DNA of 13,466 bases from JANSYP01 sp038751255 (GTDB taxonomy: Bacteria > Pseudomonadota > Alphaproteobacteria > Rhodobacterales > Rhodobacteraceae). The position numbers and the translations under genes are program-made. The DNA is taken from NCBI GenBank assembly GCA_038751255.1, contig JBCDGN010000099.1, forward strand, positions 1 to 13,466, written 5' to 3'. The notes under the pieces were generated by a model. The model ran no database searches. It was given only the letters and a program-made list of their open reading frames with translations, and was not told where the DNA came from. This document shows positions 1 to 6,516 of this stretch, piece by piece (within the stretch, counting starts at the first letter, position 1; every line of letters begins with the position of its first letter).

Positions 1-241
1 AATCGGCGGTCGATCGCTCCATGCCCTGAGCGCTGCCTTGCAGGCCACGAAAGATGTTGCCGCCGCCGATCACCATACAGATCTCGACGCCCAACTCATG
101 AACCGATTTCACCTCTTGTGCGATTCGCTGAACGGTCGGCGGGTGGAGACCATAGCCTTGGTCGCCCATCAATGCTTCGCCCGAAATCTTCAGCAATACA
201 CGGCTGAATGTCACTTTCGGTCCTTGGGTCTCGTCAGACAT
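1..241 (-). CDS. pyrH: UMP kinase (uridylate kinase), N-terminal part; gene runs off the left edge
   Basis: PyrH phosphorylates UMP to UDP with ATP in the cytoplasm, a step in pyrimidine nucleotide synthesis. The first 80 residues are visible on the minus strand. They start MSDETQGPKV and contain the amino-acid-kinase signature VLLKISGEALMGDQGYG (about residues 15-31), the glycine-rich GGGNIFRG (59-66) and the start of the GMERSTAD motif (73-80), all typical of bacterial PyrH. The family is about 240 residues long, so roughly two thirds lies beyond base 1. The start codon is ATG at 241-239, and the stretch before it is G-rich rather than a clean Shine-Dalgarno. The gene is divergent from miaA. 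pyrH is often followed by frr, which would lie outside the window. Identification is firm; only the truncation is due to the window edge. Confidence 0.95.
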   Translation of the reverse strand, partial: MSDETQGPKVTFSRVLLKISGEALMGDQGYGLHPPTVQRIAQEVKSVHELGVEICMVIGGGNIFRGLQGSAQGMERSTAD

Positions 242-274
242 GCCCCGGCCCCGCACTTGCACCTTACGTTGTGC

Positions 275-303
275 TTCATGTCCTAAACATCACGGCGTTT
301 CAA
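275..303 (-). promoter_or_regulatory. Candidate sigma-70-type promoter for pyrH
   Basis: On the minus strand, TTGAAA (bases 303-298) is separated by exactly 17 bases from CATGAA (280-275), about 35 bases before the pyrH start codon. The -35 matches five of six consensus bases; the -10 matches only three. It was found by eye and is not tested. A 7-bp inverted pair, GTTGTGC (268-274) and GCACAAC (339-345), flanks this divergent region. Confidence 0.3.
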
Positions 304-403
304 TCCGCACAAAGGCCGCGGCGGCAGGCGTGGAGATTGCACAACATATCGTTTCATCTGGGGACTTTTATTTCAGGAAGCCTCGCAGTACCCCGCTGAA
401 ATC

Positions 404-1345
404 ATGTCGCGACATCTTGCCGATACGTCCCACGCGCTCATTGAAACGCTCCTGGCTGAAGACAGCGATCCGAGCTGTCCCATCCTGATCGCAGGCCCAA
501 CAGCGTCTGGGAAATCAGGGCTCGCAATGGCACTTGCCGCGAAAAGCGGACGCCCGATTGTGAATGCAGATGCGCTGCAGGTGTTCGATGGGTGGCGCAT
601 TCTGACAGCTCGGCCAAGCCTCGAGGAAGAGGCACTTACGCCCCACGCCCTCTACGGGCATATCGCACCCGATCAGGACTATTCGGTCGGCCAATGGCTG
701 CGAGATCTAGATCCATTTTTAACGCAGCCCAAGGCACCAATCATCGTGGGCGGCACCGGTCTTTACTTTACGGCCCTCACAGAAGGGCTCGCCGATATTC
801 CTGCAACCGATCCTGTAATCCGGGCGGAGGCGACTGCGCTTTTTAAAAAAAATGGGCTCGAAAGCCTGCTTGCAGGTCTCGATGCAGTAACTCTTTCGCG
901 GCTTGATCTGAACAATCCCATGCGCGTGCAGCGCGCTTGGGAGGTTCAACGGCAAACCGGCAGAGGGTTGGCCGCGTGGCAAGAGACCACCCAAACGCCT
1001 CGGCTACCGCTTTCAAGTGTGACAGCTTTGGTTCTTGACGCCGATCGCGACTGGCTTTCGGATCGCATCTCACGAAGGTTCGAGGTCATGCTAGACGCGG
1101 GCGTTTTGGACGAAGCCCACGCCATGCGACCGGGCTGGGACCCAGACCATCCCTCTTCGAAGGCTATCGGAGCGGCGGAGTTGATCGCCCATCTGCGTGG
1201 GGAAATGGGACTATGTGATACAAAAGACGCGGTTTTGGTGCAGACGCGGCAATATGCAAAACGTCAGCGCACATGGTTTAGAAACCGTATGTCGTTATGG
1301 TCGCGCCTAGATGCAGAAGATGTTGCCGAACGGATCAAAAAATGA
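404..1345 (+). CDS. miaA: tRNA dimethylallyltransferase
   Basis: MiaA transfers a dimethylallyl group from DMAPP to N6 of adenosine 37 in tRNAs that read codons starting with U. This is the first step toward ms2i6A and improves decoding. The 313-residue protein is of normal family length. It has the P-loop GPTASGKS (31-38), the substrate-binding stretch around NADALQVFDG (54-63) with conserved Asp56, GGTGLYFTAL (116-125), and the C-terminal TRQYAKRQRTWFRN (281-294) typical of MiaA. ATG 404 is the first in-frame ATG. The nearest purine-rich stretch, AGGAAG at 375-380, is rather far upstream (23 bases), so the exact start is less certain than the identity. A run of eight adenines at 845-852 encodes FKKN. 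Gene is divergent from pyrH and followed by the cupin gene. Confidence 0.95.
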   Translation: MSRHLADTSHALIETLLAEDSDPSCPILIAGPTASGKSGLAMALAAKSGRPIVNADALQVFDGWRILTARPSLEEEALTPHALYGHIAPDQDYSVGQWLRDLDPFLTQPKAPIIVGGTGLYFTALTEGLADIPATDPVIRAEATALFKKNGLESLLAGLDAVTLSRLDLNNPMRVQRAWEVQRQTGRGLAAWQETTQTPRLPLSSVTALVLDADRDWLSDRISRRFEVMLDAGVLDEAHAMRPGWDPDHPSSKAIGAAELIAHLRGEMGLCDTKDAVLVQTRQYAKRQRTWFRNRMSLWSRLDAEDVAERIKK

Positions 1346-1430
1346 ACGAGATTGAAACGATATTCTCGCCATATTTCGCGCACGCGGCACAGCAGCGATG
1401 GCCAAACCGCGTTGGGATCGTTAAACTTTC

Positions 1431-1450
1431 ACGAGTCAAGGGGGACTCGT
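1431..1450 (+). promoter_or_regulatory. Perfect hairpin around the cupin gene's ribosome-binding site, with two GANTC sites
   Basis: ACGAGTC (1431-1437) and GACTCGT (1444-1450) are exact reverse complements flanking the six-base loop AAGGGG. The loop plus the next G forms the Shine-Dalgarno, ending 6 bases before ATG 1451. Each arm contains a GANTC sequence (GAGTC at 1433-1437, GACTC at 1444-1448), the methylation target of CcrM in alphaproteobacteria. It could be an RNA hairpin controlling translation, a DNA operator, or chance. The repeat itself is certain; the function is inferred. Confidence 0.5.
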
Positions 1451-1999
1451 ATGTTTGATAGTAACATGCCAGGTCACATGCAGGGGGCGGTTCACGTCGC
1501 TTCTATTGCTCATGTCGCGCGCGAAGCGCGGTGGTCGCTCAATGCGCCTCGGAGCTATCTGGTCCCCAGCCTCTTTTGGTTCTCATCCGGTCAGGGCAGG
1601 ATCAGTTTCGACGATGAGATGCGTGGGTTTACCGCCCACAACGCCCTTTACTTTCCAGCGAACACGCCGCACGCGATCGAGATCGCGCCGCGCACGCAAG
1701 GCATGGCGGTGTTTTTCAATGCCGCGTCTGGGCTGGCGTGCCCAGAATGCATGATGCATCTGCGACTTCACGGCATCGACCGCCAATCTGAACTCACACG
1801 CCAGATCGATGACATCGCAAGAGAGTCCAGCGGGCACCAACCCGAAAGTGATGGCTTCCTGTTCCACCAATGCGCACTTCTGATGCTGTGGCTGCGTCGT
1901 CATGACGGGACCATGTTCACCAAAGAAGTGCAGAAAAGCGCATTTGACGACGACGCTCTCGCGTCCGAACGCTCTGAGAAAGCCACTCAGCAAAACTGA
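1451..1999 (+). CDS. Cupin protein resembling an AraC-family sensor domain, without DNA-binding domain
   Basis: This 182-residue protein resembles the N-terminal ligand-binding cupin of AraC-type regulators. It has a beta-rich core around residues 38-78 (SLFWFSSGQGRISFDD, then ALYFPANTPHAIEI), with the usual small-residue turn and a Pro-His in the second cupin motif. A helical stretch (about 116-150) follows. It ends in an acidic/basic tail at KATQQN, with no helix-turn-helix pair of the AraC type, and none is visible in any frame of the next 370 bases. The frame is open from TTG 1352, but ATG 1451 is preferred because AGGGGG lies 6 bases upstream. Its start lies 105 bases after miaA. Ligand, metal binding and function are unknown. 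It could bind a ligand as a stand-alone sensor or be a remnant of a full regulator. Confidence 0.7.
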   Translation: MFDSNMPGHMQGAVHVASIAHVAREARWSLNAPRSYLVPSLFWFSSGQGRISFDDEMRGFTAHNALYFPANTPHAIEIAPRTQGMAVFFNAASGLACPECMMHLRLHGIDRQSELTRQIDDIARESSGHQPESDGFLFHQCALLMLWLRRHDGTMFTKEVQKSAFDDDALASERSEKATQQN

Positions 2000-2370
2000 C
2001 CTCTCGTTGTCTCAACGTGACCAACAACGCGTCCCGGTGGCGGTCGGCCATGGTTCAGACGCCCGGCCCCCCGGTCGTCGTAATCGCACGAGACCAAGCG
2101 AAAAACGCACCTCCCGGCGAAATCCGCCCAATTAACACGCGCCTGCCTCAGCCACGGGCAGTCTCTACCAAACAGTCCATAATGTCGCTTTTCGACCGCT
2201 CAGGTCGCAATCAGGCCGTTGACGTTCCGAGTTGAACTATGTTCCCCCTAGGACGGGGTTTGGGAATCACCGGAAAAACCGTGTGACTTGCGCGTTTTTG
2301 ATGCATAAACTGCCCCGTTCGAGCGGCTGCCCGCGCAGCCTGACACGATTGAGACGCCAGGGAGTTATTC
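2000..2370. other. Apparently non-coding gap before the transporter operon
   Basis: Open frames here (for example 2017-2235) encode proline/arginine-rich, low-complexity sequences with no recognisable domain and no good ribosome-binding site, so I do not call a gene. The second half probably carries the transporter promoter and operator. An A/T-rich stretch around TTTTTGATGCATAAACT (2295-2311) is the best -10-like region, but no convincing -35 is correctly spaced. Half-sites GTTC/GAAC/GTTC lie at 2224-2244. Confidence 0.6.
2224..2244. repeat. Three alternating GTTC/GAAC half-sites, possible operator
   Basis: GTTC (2224-2227), GAAC (2234-2237) and GTTC (2241-2244) form two overlapping inverted repeats with 6- and 3-base spacers. 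They lie about 130 bases before the binding-protein start. The spacing does not fit the alphaproteobacterial LexA box (GTTC-N7-GTTC). Possible regulator site; weak evidence. Confidence 0.25.
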
Positions 2371-4026
2371 ATGCCAGCACCTATCCGGACCTCCGGAATT
2401 CACTCTGCAGCGCGCATGTTCGCGGAAGAACATCTTTCAGGCCTGATGAGCCGACGTGAATTCTTGAGCCGCGCAACGGCGCTCGGCGTCACCACCACGG
2501 CAGCTTATGGGTTGATCGGCCTCAAACCGGCAAAGGCCTTGACCGAATGGGTGGTCCCGCCGAAAGGCGGTTCGCTGCGGATCCAGATGCAGGTGCTCGG
2601 CCAAAAAGACCCCCGCACTTATGACTTCACACAGATGTATAACCTTATGGCCGGGGTCCTAGAGCTTCTGATCGAGGCCAAGCCAGACGGCACATTTGTC
2701 GGCAGCTTGCTTGAGGGTTGGGAGGTCAACGAAGACGCCACCGAATACCTCTTCTTTGTCCGACCCGGTATAAAATGGAACAACGGTGACGACTTCACAG
2801 CCGAAGACGTGGCCGCCAATGTGGCCGGTTGGTGCGATAAAACGGTCGAAGGCAACTCAATGGCCTCGCGCTTGGCGGTTCTGGTGGACCCAGAGACAGA
2901 TAAACTCATCGAGGGTGCTGTAACTGTGGTCGATCCGCTGACGGTGAAACTCTCCCTGCCAAACTCCGACATCACGATCATTCCGTCATTGGCCGAGTAT
3001 GTCGCACCGGTTCAACACCGCGACCTTATTGGGACGATCCCCACCGATCACATGGTTGGCACCGGCGCCTACCGGATCACGAATTACGAGGTTGGTGTCG
3101 GCGTCACGATGGAACTCAACCCCGATCACGAGTATTGGGGCGAAACCTATCTCGACACGATTGAATACATAGATCTCGGCACAGACCCGGCGGCGGCTGT
3201 GGCCGCGGCTGAGGCCGAAGAAATTGACATGAACTACGACAGCGTTGGCGAGTTCGTGGAAATTTACGACGCGATTGGCTGGGAAAAATCGGAAATCGCA
3301 ACCGCATCAACCATTGTGATGCGTCCGAACCAAGACGCAGAGGTCGACGGCATCAAACCCTATGCAGATGCACGGGTCAGACGTGCCTTATCGTTGGCCG
3401 TTGACAATGAGATCCTCTTGGAGCTCGGATACTCTGGTCTGGGAGAGGTCGCCGACAATTCGCATGTCGGTCCGATGCATCCAGAATACTACCCCATTCC
3501 AAAGGCCGAGACCAATCCTGAAGAGGCGCGCCGTCTGCTCGAAGAAGCGGGGATGCTTGACTATGAGCATGAATTGGTCTCGATCGACGATGACTGGCGC
3601 CGCAACACCACCGACGCCATGGCCGCGCAGTTGCGCGATGCGGGGATAAAGGTGAAACGGACCGTAATCCCAGGCACGAGTTTCTGGAACGACTGGACGA
3701 AGTATCCTTTCAGCTCCACGAACTGGAATGGTCGCGCCTTGGGCGTGCAAATCCTTGCGCTGGCCTATCGGTCCGGCGTTCCGTGGAATGAAAGCGCCTT
3801 CTCAAACGCAGAGTTTGACGAAAAACTCACCGAAGCCATGGCAATCGCGGATCATGGCAAACGCAGCGAAGTGATGAAACGCCTGCAAGAGATCATGGTC
3901 GAAGAAGGCGTCGTCACGCAGCCCTATTGGCGGTCGCTGTACCGGCACACACGCCCAGGTGTGTTGAACGCACAGCGCCACCAAGGGGATTTGATCTTCC
4001 CTCACAAGCTCGGCGTCGAAAGCTAA
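2371..4026 (+). CDS. ABC transporter solute-binding protein, family 5 (peptide/opine/nickel class), Tat-exported
   Basis: This periplasmic receptor would capture a solute and hand it to the permeases encoded just downstream. The 551-residue protein has a twin-arginine export signal: SRREFL at residues 27-32, a hydrophobic stretch TALGVTTTAAYGLIGL, and an AKA cleavage site near residue 56. The n-region before the RR pair is unusually long (27 residues). The mature part matches SBP_bac_5 proteins: an early GSLRIQM strand, a WNNGDDFTAEDV segment, VGTGAYRI, DARVRRALSLAVDN, and a C-terminal PYWRSLYRHTRPGV. ATG 2371 has CAGGGAG at 2358-2364 as ribosome-binding site. ATG 2446 (residue 26) would still keep the Tat motif. 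First gene of the transporter operon. Substrate is not deducible; dipeptides, oligopeptides or related amino compounds are possible. Confidence 0.92.
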   Translation: MPAPIRTSGIHSAARMFAEEHLSGLMSRREFLSRATALGVTTTAAYGLIGLKPAKALTEWVVPPKGGSLRIQMQVLGQKDPRTYDFTQMYNLMAGVLELLIEAKPDGTFVGSLLEGWEVNEDATEYLFFVRPGIKWNNGDDFTAEDVAANVAGWCDKTVEGNSMASRLAVLVDPETDKLIEGAVTVVDPLTVKLSLPNSDITIIPSLAEYVAPVQHRDLIGTIPTDHMVGTGAYRITNYEVGVGVTMELNPDHEYWGETYLDTIEYIDLGTDPAAAVAAAEAEEIDMNYDSVGEFVEIYDAIGWEKSEIATASTIVMRPNQDAEVDGIKPYADARVRRALSLAVDNEILLELGYSGLGEVADNSHVGPMHPEYYPIPKAETNPEEARRLLEEAGMLDYEHELVSIDDDWRRNTTDAMAAQLRDAGIKVKRTVIPGTSFWNDWTKYPFSSTNWNGRALGVQILALAYRSGVPWNESAFSNAEFDEKLTEAMAIADHGKRSEVMKRLQEIMVEEGVVTQPYWRSLYRHTRPGVLNAQRHQGDLIFPHKLGVES

Positions 4027-4041
4027 CAGCCGCTCGCAGGT

Positions 4042-4059
4042 CCGCGCGGTTTGGCGCGG
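4042..4059 (+). repeat. Intergenic stem-loop 1 between binding-protein and permease genes
   Basis: CCGCGC (4042-4047) pairs with GCGCGG (4054-4059) across a six-base loop, 15 bases after the binding-protein stop codon. There is no T-tract, so it is not a classical terminator. Stem-loops in this position often protect the binding-protein mRNA or attenuate read-through; that role is inferred here. Confidence 0.45.
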
Positions 4060-4066
4060 GCCCTCC

Positions 4067-4088
4067 CCTGGCCGGGGCTCTGGCCAGG
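4067..4088 (+). repeat. Intergenic stem-loop 2 between binding-protein and permease genes
   Basis: CCTGGCC (4067-4073) pairs exactly with GGCCAGG (4082-4088) across an eight-base loop. It follows stem-loop 1 by 7 bases and ends 39 bases before the permease start. Like the first, it lacks a T-tract. The pair could raise the expression of the binding protein over the membrane parts. Confidence 0.5.
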
Positions 4089-4127
4089 ACAGGAAGCGGT
4101 TCGTCCGCGCAACCGACGGTAAGCTAG

Positions 4128-5174
4128 ATGGCCCTATTCATTCTCAGGCGGATCGGAGTGATGTTGCTCACATCACTTTGCCTCACCCTGATCGTTTTCT
4201 TTCTCACCAATCTCGGCCCCAATCTCGAGAAGCTCGCGAAAACCCAAGGCAACGCGCGCATGACCGACGCAGAGGTCACCAGTTGGCTAGAGAAAAATGG
4301 CTACGATCAGCCCATGTTGATCCGCTACGGGGAATGGCTCGGTATCCTGCCGGGATGGACCAAAACCGCAGAAGACGGGACAGCCACCGGGCGCTGCATC
4401 ACACGGGACATCCCCGCCGAAGAAGCTCCGCGCTATTGCGGTGTGCTTCAGCTTGATTTCGGCTATTCCACAGTCTTCCGAGAAGAGGTGTCTAAAATCA
4501 TCGGAACACGGCTTGGCCTGACCGGGATTCTGATGTTCTGGGTGATGGTCGTCATGGTGCCCATCGCCCTGATCATCGGCGTTTTGGCGGGCATGCGCGA
4601 AGGCTCACGCGGGGACCGGGCGCTGTCGACCTTTTCCATCGCCACGACGGCAACGCCCGAATATGTCTCTGGCGTGATCCTGATCACGGTCTTTGCCTCT
4701 TCCGCGGTTGGTCTGAAATGGTTCAAAGGGTCTGCAGCGAGCGCCATGAAAGGCGTCACATTCGAGAACTTTACACTGCCGGTTCTGACCATGGCGTTGT
4801 TCGGTATGGGCTACATTGCCCGCATGACCCGCGCCTCAATGGCCGAAGTGATGACGGCGCAATACATCCGAACCGCCCGCCTCAAAGGCGTCAGCTTTCA
4901 CAATATCGTACTGAAACATGCGCTCCGAAATGCCCTCATCGCACCCTTCACGGTGATCATGCTGCAGTTTCCCTGGCTTCTGACCGGGGTGGTGATCGTT
5001 GAAACGCTCTTTAATTACAAAGGCTTTGGGTGGACGCTGGTCCAAGCCGCCTCGAACAACGATATCGAGCTGTTGCTATCGTGCTCTGTCGTGGCGGTGA
5101 TTGTCGTTCTGGTGACGCAACTGATCTCTGATATCGGCTATGTCTATCTCAATCCCCGTATTCGGATGGCATAG
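4128..5174 (+). CDS. ABC transporter permease, DppB/OppB type
   Basis: First inner-membrane channel subunit of the peptide-class importer (348 residues, near the DppB family length). TM1 lies at about residues 8-28, and a large periplasmic loop at about 30-130 carries the family LQLDFGYSTVF stretch (107-117). Further membrane segments are near 131-155, 178-197, 216-235, 271-291 and 316-336. The cytoplasmic EAA-type loop that docks on the ATPase runs from about 238 to 268 (YIRTARLKGVSFHNIVLKHA inside it). The periplasmic loop has two cysteines, Cys90 and Cys104, in an unusual insertion rich in charged residues; they could form a disulfide. ATG 4128 has only a weak ribosome-binding site (GGTAAG). 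It is separated from the binding-protein gene by 101 bases holding two stem-loops. Confidence 0.93.
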   Translation: MALFILRRIGVMLLTSLCLTLIVFFLTNLGPNLEKLAKTQGNARMTDAEVTSWLEKNGYDQPMLIRYGEWLGILPGWTKTAEDGTATGRCITRDIPAEEAPRYCGVLQLDFGYSTVFREEVSKIIGTRLGLTGILMFWVMVVMVPIALIIGVLAGMREGSRGDRALSTFSIATTATPEYVSGVILITVFASSAVGLKWFKGSAASAMKGVTFENFTLPVLTMALFGMGYIARMTRASMAEVMTAQYIRTARLKGVSFHNIVLKHALRNALIAPFTVIMLQFPWLLTGVVIVETLFNYKGFGWTLVQAASNNDIELLLSCSVVAVIVVLVTQLISDIGYVYLNPRIRMA

Positions 5175-5181
5175 GGGGACG

Positions 5182-5229
5182 ATGATGCAGGTCGTAACGC
5201 GAAAGGGCCCAAATCAATGGAGCCGCTGA
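5182..5229 (+). other. Possible 15-codon leader ORF overlapping the second permease start
   Basis: ATG 5182 (directly followed by ATG 5185) opens a frame encoding MMQVVTRKGPNQWSR and ends at TGA 5227-5229, in a different frame from the permease that starts at 5217. AGGGGG (5173-5178) overlaps the stop codon of the first permease and lies 3 and 6 bases before the two ATGs. It may couple translation of the two permeases, or be chance. Confidence 0.25.
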
Positions 5230-6368
5230 GCTGGGTCGATATCATCACCCGCATCATGATCCAGTTCGGCCCAGTTTGGGCGGCTCTGGCGCTGACTTTG
5301 GGACTTTCGGCCTTCTACAAGCGCCGACTGGGGCTCTATGGCAAGCTTTATGACAGTTCCATAGGCGTGGCGGGTTTCACCATCGTCATCTTCTGGGTCT
5401 TCACCGCGATTTTTGCCAATCTCATTGTCACTTACGACCCGCTTGCAGTGGAATCCGGGCTGAAAAACGCGGTGCCTGGAAGCCCGACGCCCGACGGTTA
5501 TGGCTATTACCTGCTCGGCGGCGACAACCTGGCACGCGATGTGTTCTCTCGCATGGTGATGGGGGCCCGCGAAGTCCTGAAGATCGCCCCGGCAGCGACG
5601 CTTTTTGCCTTCATGGTGGGCATCGCGCTCGGCCTCCCCGCAGGTTATTTTGGTGGCTGGCTCGACACGACGCTGAGCTTCATCGCCAATCTGGTGCTCG
5701 CCTTCCCTGTGATCTTGCTCTTCTACTTGCTTGTCACGCCAGAAATCGTGGCCACCGGTATCCCGGTCTACATGGCCGCCGTTCTCTTTCTTTTCCCGAT
5801 ACTTTTCCTGATCGTGCTGTGGAATTCGCGCTATTTCACGCAACCGACCCAGCGGAACCTTTATGTTGGGCTGACCGTGCTGATCGGTCTTTGGCTCTAT
5901 CTGGGCCTCGCCTGGGATGCCGATCCGCTTGGCCTTGTCTCCATGCCACCGAATGTGCTGATCGTCTTTGTCTCCGTTGTGTTTGTGAACTCGCCCACCG
6001 TGTTCCGGATCGTGCGCGGGATCGTTTTGGACATCAAAACCCGTGACTACGTGGCCGCGGGACAAACCCGCGGCGAAGGCCCTTGGTACATTATGCTGTG
6101 GGAGATCCTCCCCAATGCGCGTGGGCCGCTGATCGTCGATTTTTGCCTTCGGATCGGTTACACGACCATCTTACTGGGAACGCTGGGCTTTTTCGGCCTT
6201 GGTGTAAGTCCAGAAAGCCCCGACTGGGGCAGCACGATCAATGAGGGACGTCGGCTTTTGTCGATATACCCCCATCCCGCGTTGCCACCAGCCATCGCCC
6301 TGATGAGCCTTGTGCTCGGCCTTAACTTGCTTGCTGATGGCCTGCGAGAAGAAAGCTTGAAAGACTGA
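5217..6368 (+). CDS. ABC transporter permease, DppC/OppC type, enlarged
   Basis: Second inner-membrane channel subunit of the importer. At 383 residues it is longer than usual DppC proteins (about 280-310). Recognisable family parts are the GGDNLARDVFSRMVMGAREVL stretch (101-121, the G-x-D-x-x-x-RD-x-x-SR motif), PAGYFGGWLD (141-150), the EAA loop around DYVAAGQTRGEGPW (277-290) to ILPNARGPL (297-305), and the C-terminal LGFFGLGVSPESPDWG (323-338). Extra material is an N-terminal membrane segment (about 16-32) before the usual first one (about 52-70), and roughly 60 residues with added hydrophobic segments (about 182-232) before the EAA loop. ATG 5217 has AAAGGG (5202-5207) 9 bases upstream. 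It lies 42 bases after the first permease, clearly the same operon. Confidence 0.92.
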   Translation: MEPLSWVDIITRIMIQFGPVWAALALTLGLSAFYKRRLGLYGKLYDSSIGVAGFTIVIFWVFTAIFANLIVTYDPLAVESGLKNAVPGSPTPDGYGYYLLGGDNLARDVFSRMVMGAREVLKIAPAATLFAFMVGIALGLPAGYFGGWLDTTLSFIANLVLAFPVILLFYLLVTPEIVATGIPVYMAAVLFLFPILFLIVLWNSRYFTQPTQRNLYVGLTVLIGLWLYLGLAWDADPLGLVSMPPNVLIVFVSVVFVNSPTVFRIVRGIVLDIKTRDYVAAGQTRGEGPWYIMLWEILPNARGPLIVDFCLRIGYTTILLGTLGFFGLGVSPESPDWGSTINEGRRLLSIYPHPALPPAIALMSLVLGLNLLADGLREESLKD

Positions 6369-6516
6369 TGCGGTTTCATTGCCTCTCCAGCCGGGCTGCG
6401 ATCATTGCTTTGCGAGTGCTCAGGCCAAAGCTGCTCACATCACGCAATTTCAATGGCTTCCAAGAAACTCTTCACCTTTCGCGCCATTTGCCAGCTCAGG
6501 GAGAAAATCCCAAACT

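Noticed and set aside
38..488. Plus-strand open frames over the pyrH region and the divergent gap
   Set aside because: They are antisense shadows of pyrH or overlap the miaA start and promoter region; none shows a domain.
2017..2235. Open frame of 72 codons after the cupin gene, considered as a lost HTH domain
   Set aside because: The translation is proline- and arginine-rich without helix-turn-helix pattern, and no ribosome-binding site precedes it.
2224..2244. LexA (SOS) box
   Set aside because: Alphaproteobacterial LexA sites are GTTC-N7-GTTC; here the direct spacing is 13 bases between GTTC copies and the inverted spacers are 6 and 3.
5214..6065. Long minus-strand open frame (283 codons) opposite the second permease
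   Set aside because: His/Asp/Arg-rich antisense translation of a membrane protein gene; the plus strand clearly encodes the permease.
6379..6516. N-terminal extension of the ATPase from TTG 6379
   Set aside because: The extra 46 residues show no domain or signal, and ATG 6517 with AGGGAG upstream starts right at the ATPase domain.
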